64,000 nucleotides of DNA from Thunnus maccoyii (lineage: Eukaryota; Chordata; Actinopteri; Scombriformes; Scombridae). The translations under genes and the position numbers were made by a program. The stretch lies in assembly GCF_910596095.1 (NCBI RefSeq), contig NC_056552.1, positions 17,247,111-17,311,110 of the forward strand, read 5' to 3'. The notes under the pieces were generated by a model. It did not search any database and was not told the origin of the DNA. It saw only the letters and a program-made list of their open reading frames with translations. Shown piece by piece: positions 55,762 through 64,000 of the stretch (position 1 is the first letter of the stretch; every line of letters begins with the position of its first letter).

Positions 55762-56110
55762 TTGTGTGTGTGTGTGTGTGTGCGTGCGTGTATGTGTGTT
55801 AACAAGAGGGTGGGTGAGTTAGTGGGTTAGTGAGCGAGTGAAAACGTGGGGCGAGGGAGGGGAGAGATGGAGTCTAGGAGTGAGTAAGTGAATGAGTGAG
55901 TGAGTGATTTTTTTTTCTCCATGCGGCACAGCTGGGCTAAAGAGGGAGGGTGAGGATGAGAGGGTGAGTTTGTGAAGGGGTGAGGAATGTAGGGACAGAG
56001 GGGCTCCATATCAACCAGTATTTACAAGTGCATAAAAGAGGGAGGAGGGATAAATAGATGAAAGGGTGAGGGAATGAATGAGTGAGAGAGGAGGTAAGGA
56101 GTGAGTGAGT
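55762..56110. repeat. GT microsatellite followed by GTGA-type simple repeat
   Basis: A GT run with interspersed GCGT precedes some 300 bases of irregular GAGTGAGT/GGGTGAG units on the plus strand. Purine-biased low-complexity DNA without coding signal. Confidence 0.8.
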
Positions 56111-56667
56111 GATTAAAATATTTGCATGAGTGAGTAAAAAAATGCACTATGCAGTGCGCTGCCTATATGCTTACAGTAGAAATACACAGTAGCCTAATGA
56201 TAATATGAGCAACATGCCTATTGTTTGCGACTCCTATGTCGGGCCATGTGCATCCAGAATAGCTTTCGGCATGTTTTTGACATATTTGGGTATTTGCTAT
56301 TAGCCCTTTGTTTTTTATGATGTGTTATTGTCTTTGGCCGCGTTTAGGAAGCGGTGCTGGAAAAGCAGCAGCCCAACACTGACTTCTTCCCCGGTTAGAC
56401 CACTCCCTTCATCCGCCGACAGAGGGACGTCCTCCACGCTGCCTGGAACACCCGAACATTTCCAAGTAATTATCAATATAATGAGATGTAACGTGATGAC
56501 CAGAGCGTTTAATTATACACTGCCCGTGTTTTATAGGCGACTCCTAATTGGGCATAATTTACAGTGATCCAATGATTGGTCTTAAATGGCCCCAGCCAGT
56601 ATTTCAGTCCCCTGTGTTTATTTTTTTTTTTAGGCTTTGTGTCTTTGTGGTGTGGCTCAGCCAGAAA

Positions 56668-56842
56668 TGATTAGTCGATTAGTCAGTGGCAAAATATTAT
56701 ATTGGTAACTATTTTGAAATTTAATTAATTTTTGATGCCGTTTTTGAAGCACAAATAAACATTTGATGACACCAGCTTCAAAAATGTGAGGATTTGCTGC
56801 TTTTTTAAAAAAATAAAAGAAAATAATGATTAGTTGCAGCCG
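56668..56842 (-). mobile_element. hAT-like dispersed repeat fragment
   Basis: It carries GATTAGTCGATTAGTCAGTG at one end and TGATTAGTTGCAGCCGTA at the other. Belongs to the same repeat group as 30733-30937 and 61337-61650. Confidence 0.65.
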
Positions 56843-59800
56843 TAGGTGTGGATTAAATATTGTTGATTTATTATCATAATTATTATTCAAGACTGTAAAA
56901 AATGTTTTTATGGAGTAGTATTGATACAAGTGTGATATCCTCGTGCAGTTTTTGGTGTGTACACAGTACAGTCATTCTCTTCTGCTTCCATCATAGCAGA
57001 AACTTTCAGTTTTATCTTTAGTCCTGCGAGAGAGTCTGCTGTGCAAACACAATCAGCTTACATAATGCTTAACTTGGTGCTGGTTTAATTGTCAGAAGTT
57101 GGAAATAGTTGAGTGGGAGTTATATTACACTTGTATTTACAGAAGACAGCTACACCATTGTGTCGAGAGTCTTTTAGAGTTGTGCCTCTAAATTTATCTG
57201 ATGCCAGTTTGTAATTTTAGCTGCCTGAAACCCTCTCAAGTCATGTCCTGCCCCTGGCCCAATGCATTCTGGGTAACGTCATCCACCATTTCACTACTGA
57301 AGGCCTCAGGGTGCTCTGTATCAGCGCTGTGGATCAGTTGTCGAAGGGTCCAAAACTATCCTAGCACATGATCACATTGTGGACTGTATAGTCGTTTACT
57401 CAGGCTGTCAAATCCAGATAAGCTTAAATTAAATCAGATCTTTTCATTTAATCTGGTAAAGGAAAAGAGGGTCTGAGGGCAGGTTTTAGATGACATCTTT
57501 TCTTTTTCTGCTGTGAATCATCATTTGGTATTTTTACACTTTTATAATTACATTTAAAAAACTATCTTTCTGACACAAGATCTCCAAGTGTAATTCTTTG
57601 TATTATACTTATACTCAAAGTATATTTGAGGAAAAGCTTTTTTTAAACAAAGTACATTCGTCAAAAACCTTCACCATTAATATGAATTAGTAACATGCAG
57701 AATGTATATGCTCGGCACCAATGCTAAAATATATTTGCTCACGAGATTTCTTGTGTCACACATAGTCCCATACATACTATACATTTATATAGAGATAGTT
57801 TCTCGACAAACTGTGTACTTTGTGTGGATCCAAGACAAGTAAATGCTACACACCTCATCACTCAGTCTATAAAAAATAATGATAAAAATTAACATATTTT
57901 TTAGTGGAATTACACAAAAATGTATAATTGTCAAAAAGGAAGTGTTTTAATCAATTTCTTTTTATTAAAGAACTAAAGTGTCTTTACATTTTTGACCAGT
58001 TACATCTTCCAGTGTTCAATTTACTTTATCTTTTATTGTACCTACTGTACAGTTGTTTATTTTGTTCAGCCTTATGATATCATTGCACATATCATCAGTA
58101 TATCCCAGTGTATAACCTTAAAAATGCCATTTGTGCCCTTGAGCTGGACATTATTTAGTCCAGATGCCCATTCCCCTGTCACAGATAAAACTGTTTATGT
58201 CTTAGTGATTGGACCTGCGCTAAACTAACAGTGTGCCATGTTGGGACAACAGAAAGTGAGAACAAGGCATTGACACACTAGCGGTTTTAATACACTTGTC
58301 CTCGGGCCAGCTGGGGTGTGAGTGCGCTCTGTGGAGGTAGTGTGTGTGTGTGCGTTTGGGTTTTGACAGTTGTGACAACACTTGGATGTGCGAGCAGGTG
58401 TCAACAGCCAAGTGCTCTGCTGACTGCTGCACAACCGCACCAACAGAGACCCGTCAGTTTTGCCCCACGCCAAGGCGCTCTTTAGAAACGTTACCATGCC
58501 CGCTCCAAAATACACTCCCTCATCTCAGTATTGAGTGCAGGTAACTATTTCCACAATGTCAGCTGTCAAACCGCCTCTCACATGACAGCCTGCTCATTGG
58601 ATGCAGTCTGTCAGAGCACCTGTGAGCTGTCAGTCAAAACCAACAGAAATGACTCTAATAGAAGCTATTGTAAGCCATTGTCTCTCATGGTTACAAGATG
58701 ACACAGCATTTTTAAACAGATGAAAGGTGGTTTTTGAATAGAAGAGCTCAGTTGAAAGAAAATCAAGTAGTCAACAGCCACTCTTTAATTAAAAAGAGTT
58801 TTTACATTCTAATTAACAATAAAACTAAAACGCTGAGCTGTAAAACTACATTTCTAATACTTTCTTTTGAACTTATTCACAGTTAACATGTAACATGTTG
58901 ACCACAAGCAATCAATTGACACTGATATATTGCTCTTGAAGAATGCTACATTTAGCTCTAATCCTAACTTTAACCCTTGCCCCTTTAATACTAGAGGACT
59001 TAGGTAGCTGGAGTGCACGAGTAACACGAGCTGCTGCAACAGGCTCTCACTACATTGGAGCCCTCTAGTATGTGTAGTTTTAAGCATAATTGTATGTCTT
59101 TAGACTTATATTTCTTCATAGAAATATAAAATTATCTTTTGAAAACAATAAGGAAAGGTCATTTTATGAACATGCTTTTCTTTCTCCTACTTTGTGTTCT
59201 GTTTTAATGTCAGAACTTTACACTAAAACTACAAAACGATAATTGAAATAGTTGTTGTGGTTCCTGTGCTTTCTGTATACTTTTTATGCACAGCAGTTGC
59301 CACATTTTCTTTTTATTATTTAAAATAAATACATATTTAAATATATTTATTTTCCTCTTAGTGGTGACTTGTGGTGTTAGCTGCTTTGACCAATAGAGGG
59401 CAGTAGCAGCTTAAAGACAGCTAATCAAGAGTGTTATTTGCAATCCAAATCATCTTTGACTTGGCATAGATGAAATAAGTGCCACTACACAAACTGAGGA
59501 TGTAAAGTTATGTCCAACGTTTAGGTTTGCACCATAACAGATGGTAATAAAAGTGGATGCTGCACCGTAAAAGCAGGCAATAAAGACATCAATTTAGGTT
59601 GTGATTATATATTGTATCCTTAACAAGATGTAAAGCACTGGAGACAAGAGTTCTGATTATTTCAGGTGGGAGGTTGTCAGATACTCTTTGGTTTGTTTTT
59701 GTGGAGCCAGCAAGGCTGCCCTCAGGTCTGTGTGCAGCTGCATGTTTAGACACCAGGGGTCTCTCCACACTTCAACCTTCAACTGCTGTGACTCAAACCT

Positions 59801-61308
59801 TCCACAGACACACAAATCATGTCCTGCTGCTCAGAAAGCCTGTACTCAACTCATCAAGAAGTGGCACAGTGACCCTATAATGTCAAGAACTGCGATTGAT
59901 GTTTGAGAGACTGATCTGCCCCCGTATGAGATGTAATATCACAGAGATGGAGCTGAAAGAGTGGCTCCCCTTTGAATTCTTGGCAGAGTTTATAGAATTA
60001 CCAATACACCCCTGGTGCTATTAATTTTCCCCTTTGCTTTCCCCTTTCTCCTCTTAATTCTCTCCCCTTTTCAACCTCCTCCCTCTAACTCTCCGTCCCC
60101 TCTCCTCACTTCTTCTGTTTTATGTCCCCAAGAGATCTTCTAAGTGGAGCAGTTTGGACTAAAACTATGTCATTCAGTGACCTGATTCATTTTTCTGCCG
60201 TTTTTCATCATGCGGGTGATTCCCTCTATTGCACAATCACTACTGCTTGGCGTTCAGCAGCTGGAGTGTGAAGCACCATCTATTTTAATTCACATGATTA
60301 GTTGAGGCTGACAGGTTCCAGAAATCCCAATGAGCAATTGGTCTCCTTACTGTAATTTGTAAAAGATTAGGTCAGCTAAGAGAACAATAGACCCTGCACC
60401 CTGACAGCATGCTGAGGGTTAATTGTATTATACAGACAAGGACCAGTCTTTATTAGTGCTATCATCCCTTGAACTCACAATCTTTTCGTCAAGTCTTGTG
60501 GTTGAAGTTTCATTCTCTCTTTTATTGAGCTTCTAGACTCCAGATCTCCTCTAAGTGTTTGTCTCTTCTCTCTCAGTTCAATTAGTACAATTTTAACGAT
60601 ATACAGTAAACCCTCTGTACCTACTTAATGGTTTTCAGGTTGGTAGATGGCCAGAATGTTTCCCAACACACTGGACAAAACAGAGGGAGATACTGAAAGG
60701 CACCTTGTCTCACTTGGATGCCCAGGTGGGCATGCAAGCTATACACAGAAACCATCTAATAAACCTGTGTGGTTGTTTACCGCCGGTCCACCTTGACAGC
60801 CAGTTTAATTAAGATTTTATAAGGTAATTTCTGGTTATTGGTTTCTGTAGCACAATTTATAATGTTCTGGACTCAGCAGGGAGAACTCAGTGACTCAGGG
60901 TAGTGAGTTGTTGTTTACTGAAAAAAGCTTCACAAGATACACAAAAGCTTAATATGTATGCTTTAATTGTAGCAGTGCCATTTCAATGTGTCTATGACTG
61001 AATGTGCTGTAAGTGTAGATCCTTAAATAGAAGACTGTTCGCTGTGTAATTAAATTGAGATCATTTCCGACTATATATATATATGCAACTATATTTATAT
61101 AACAAGAGAAAAGTTGAGAAATGTACAAATTTAGATAAAGAAAAGCTTTGATGAAGGAGTTAAAGGTGGCCAGATTGTATTTTTAAAGCCTTTAAAGTGA
61201 AGCAGACATGTGACAGCAACCAACTTGATAACTCCCAGATGGTAGGATATTCCAGCCCTGTGCAATCCTCTGTTACTCAAGACATTTACAACAACAACAC
61301 TCAAAATT

Positions 61309-61320
61309 GGGGGGGGGGGG
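61309..61320. repeat. G12 homopolymer
   Basis: Twelve consecutive G residues lie just upstream of the repeat starting at 61337. Confidence 0.9.
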
Positions 61321-61336
61321 ACCCTCAGATCCTTAT

Positions 61337-61650
61337 TAGGGCTGCAACTAACAGTTATTTTCATTATTGATTAATCTGTTGATTATTTTCTCAATAAATC
61401 AATTTGTAGTTTTGTTTGTAAAATTTGGCAGTCACTGTTTCCCAAAGCCCAGGGGTGACGTCCTCAAATGTCTTCTTTTGTCCCGTCCAACAGTCCACAA
61501 CTCGAAGATATTCAGTTTACTGTCAGAGAAGAGTTAATAAACCAGAAAATATTCCCATTTGAGAAGCTGGAATCTTAAAAAATAACTCAAAACGATTCAT
61601 TGATTATCAAAATATTTGGCTATTAATTTTCTGTTGATCAATAGGGCTGA
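61337..61650 (+). mobile_element. hAT-like dispersed repeat, nearly complete
   Basis: It starts TAGGGCTGCAACTAACAGTT and continues with CACTGTTTCCCAAAGCCCAG, GACGTCCTCAAATGTCTTCT, CCACAACTCGAAGATATTCA and an AAACCAGAAAATATTC segment. These are diagnostic of the most abundant such repeat in percomorphs. Non-coding; the right terminus is degraded. Confidence 0.8.
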
Positions 61651-64000
61651 ATTTCATCTGGATTTAAGGAGGATCAAACCAAGATTTAAAGAAAGTTTTG
61701 GTACAATAGAAATGTATGATAAACAGTGTTTTGATCCTGGTTTAAAGTTAATCCGGGTTGGTTCAATGCATCCTAAAACTGTAAAGTTGGGAGATATCAA
61801 ATCCCTACTCTTTGCATACAGTCTGGAAGGCACCTGCTTTATACATAGGCATACACAAACCCCTCATGTGTGCACAATTAAGACACACACTAAATTCAGA
61901 CCTTTAAGGCATGTATTTATAGCTCCCTCTCACCCTCTGTCTCACTGACAGAAACACAGCCATTCTCACACAGACACCGATAAATAAACACCTGCTTTAT
62001 GGACCTCGAGGTCATTAAGCCGGTGAGGAAAGTGCAGACTGGCGGTCTAATTAATGCGCGTTTCTGTCTCCCTGAAAGGCCTTGTTATTCTCCCCCGGCT
62101 CTCACAGAGAGGCTAGACCGGCGTTTTGTCTGATGCTCTCAGGGCTTGTTAAAGAGGAACGGGCTGCCTGGGTTTCGTCCTGCCGTCTGCATCCGTCCAC
62201 CAGGGGTTGAATAGAACATGAAAGGTTTAGTCAGGCTCAAGAGAGACCATTCAGCTGGGGGATGCTTCAGGCAGCAGAAACAGTATTTCACTGGAGGCTT
62301 ATCTCGCTCTGTCAGTCATCTGTATAATGTCACTTGGTGGCAGTGTAATGGAAACAATGATACTGGCATGGCCCTGGCAGGGCTGTGAGCATAGCTGGCA
62401 TCTTGTTTATATATCTGGGAATTTTATTTACCTGCTTCTAGTGCCATTTTTTCTAAAGCAAGGCCATTTGTGCATTTTCATTTGATAGTGTGTGATTTGA
62501 TAGTCCTATATCTATATTACATTGGCTTTCTTTATAGCGGATTGTACTGATTGTACTGATGTTATCCATACATACATAATGACTTCACCCTCTTGTTCAG
62601 TTTTCTTACAAATGGCAGAGCCTCCGTGTAAGGTGCGCTGGGTTTTTGTAGTTCGTTGTACTTGTCTATCATTGTTTGATGGGAGTCCTTTGAGGTTACC
62701 AAGGCAACAGTTGAATCCAGCGTCATTTTGGCTGTACTTTCAATCACTCTCCCTTACTGCTGTTCCTGCGAATCCTCCAGCAGTGACCTTATAATTAGAT
62801 TAGTCTTATTCAGGCTCACGACGACGGCGTATTGGAGACAAATTAATTCCTAACATTGATTAGTAGTTGAACAAAGAACACCGTGGAGTGACTTCAGTCC
62901 CTCCACACAGAGAGGGAAATCCTGTCATTGCTATAGACTTGGACGGTCGTTATTAAGGTTTTGTTTAAACAAGAGAGTGTCGGATGGGCATAATGGAAGG
63001 TGACAAAGGAAAAGTCTGGGAGCTCTGCCATGTTCAAGGTGGCCAAGGCCCAATCCATTAAAACAAAATACAGCACTTACACGTGGCTTCATATACCGAG
63101 AAGCCTCACTTTCAGCCAATGCAAAGGACATTTCCAGATATTTAAAGAAATATTCTTACATTTAGGAGGGTTTATAAGCCCTCCTGTTTATAAGGAAATT
63201 AAAGCCCAAACATCTGGTGCAATCATGGTACTTAAACAGGCAGAGGCACTGTTTTTCACTGAGCCAGAAACCGCTGTTGAAGCTGAGAGTTGGTGGTAAA
63301 TCTCACAGGAGAAGAAACACCCCTGCTTCAACCGCAATCTCTAAACTGAAGTCGCCACCGGGTCACAACCCTGACGGCGTCTTCAGCTACAATCATCTCC
63401 AGGGCATTTAAGGCTTTTTCACTTTTTTATGAGTTAGGATTTACGTCCCCCTTGCTGCTCCCCCTCGATCGCCATTGTCCTGAGGAGGAGGGGTCACTGC
63501 GGATTTGTGCAGAAAGAAAACGGGCCACCTCTTAAACGGGGATCTCAATAAAATCAAGCACAGCCACTGCCTGCCGCCCACATGAACACTAACAGGTTCC
63601 ATTTCATCGTTGGTATGTTCTGACCCTCGTGCTCTGCTCCCTGCACGCCAGTCTCTTTATTATGCTTCAGATTAACATAAAAAGAGCCTTTGTTGTGGTA
63701 TTACTTATAATGAACTATTGTGCACAGGACCATTCTGGCCTTGTGTTATTTTTGTAGTATTCATTTTGGTGCTTTGGAGGATCAGTGAGCCATCCAAACA
63801 GTCTTATTCAATTTTATATTTGTGCATGTGTATTGGGAGTGGGCTTGATTGTGCAGCAGTGCGTACAATGTGCTAATGTGCCAGTGCTTATAATTAGCAC
63901 AGAGATGTGAAAGGCTACTAGCAGCCCATAGTTTTCTTTTCATCAGTATCATATTGTCTGTTTGACAATTGTTGCTATTTAAACCACTCATCTCCTTTTG

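Larger units (their letters stand above)
54561..64000. other. Gene-free flank
   Basis: Open frames here are short and unlike known proteins. Contents: GT- and GTGA-rich simple repeats (55762-56110), hAT-like repeats (56668-56842 and 61337-61650), a G12 run at 61309-61320, and several higher-complexity blocks (about 60120-60480 and 61980-62260) that could be conserved non-coding elements. No promoter or exon of a further gene could be supported. Confidence 0.6.

Overview
The window is nuclear genomic DNA from a vertebrate, most likely a spiny-rayed (percomorph) teleost. It carries split genes with compact introns and GT-AG splice sites. Four protein-coding genes are recognisable from their translated exons. 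The repeats are of types I know from percomorph genomes: a tRNA-derived SINE, hAT-like MITEs, a decayed Tc1 copy and an L2/CR1-like LINE tail. I saw no bacterial genes, CRISPR arrays, rRNA or convincing tRNA genes.

Layout. (1) 1-4100 is AT-rich and has no recognisable gene. (2) 4130-14215 (+) is a class B1 GPCR of the glucagon-receptor family in 13 coding exons, probably with a far-upstream non-coding first exon. Its last exon has an in-frame TGA followed by CTA and then 108 further open codons. (3) 14901-38610 (+) is wdr90 (POC16): 43 coding exons, 1853 residues, an N-terminal CFAP20/DUF667 domain and two WD40 blocks. Its introns hold several transposon copies. (4) 41308-50226 (+) is rhot2 (Miro2): 19 coding exons and 618 residues, with two GTPase domains, two EF-hands and a C-terminal membrane anchor. 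(5) 52950-54064 (-) is an intronless linker histone of the H1.0/H5 type, 195 residues, tail-to-tail with rhot2. (6) 54065-64000 has no recognisable gene and contains simple repeats, hAT-like repeats and a few candidate conserved non-coding blocks.

The order wdr90 then rhot2 on one strand is also seen at human 16p13.3, so the block is ancient. The receptor beside it may be a glucagon-receptor paralogue that mammals lack. This is inferred from microsynteny and needs a tree. The genes do not form a pathway: hormone receptor at the plasma membrane, centriole wall protein, mitochondrial transport GTPase and chromatin linker histone.

The exon models were built by hand. All exon phases join, and the wdr90 and rhot2 proteins run co-linear with the human proteins as I remember them. 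The most interesting observation is the UGA-CUA stop in the receptor. It could be translational readthrough, an alternatively spliced exitron, or a lineage-specific truncation of the cytoplasmic tail.
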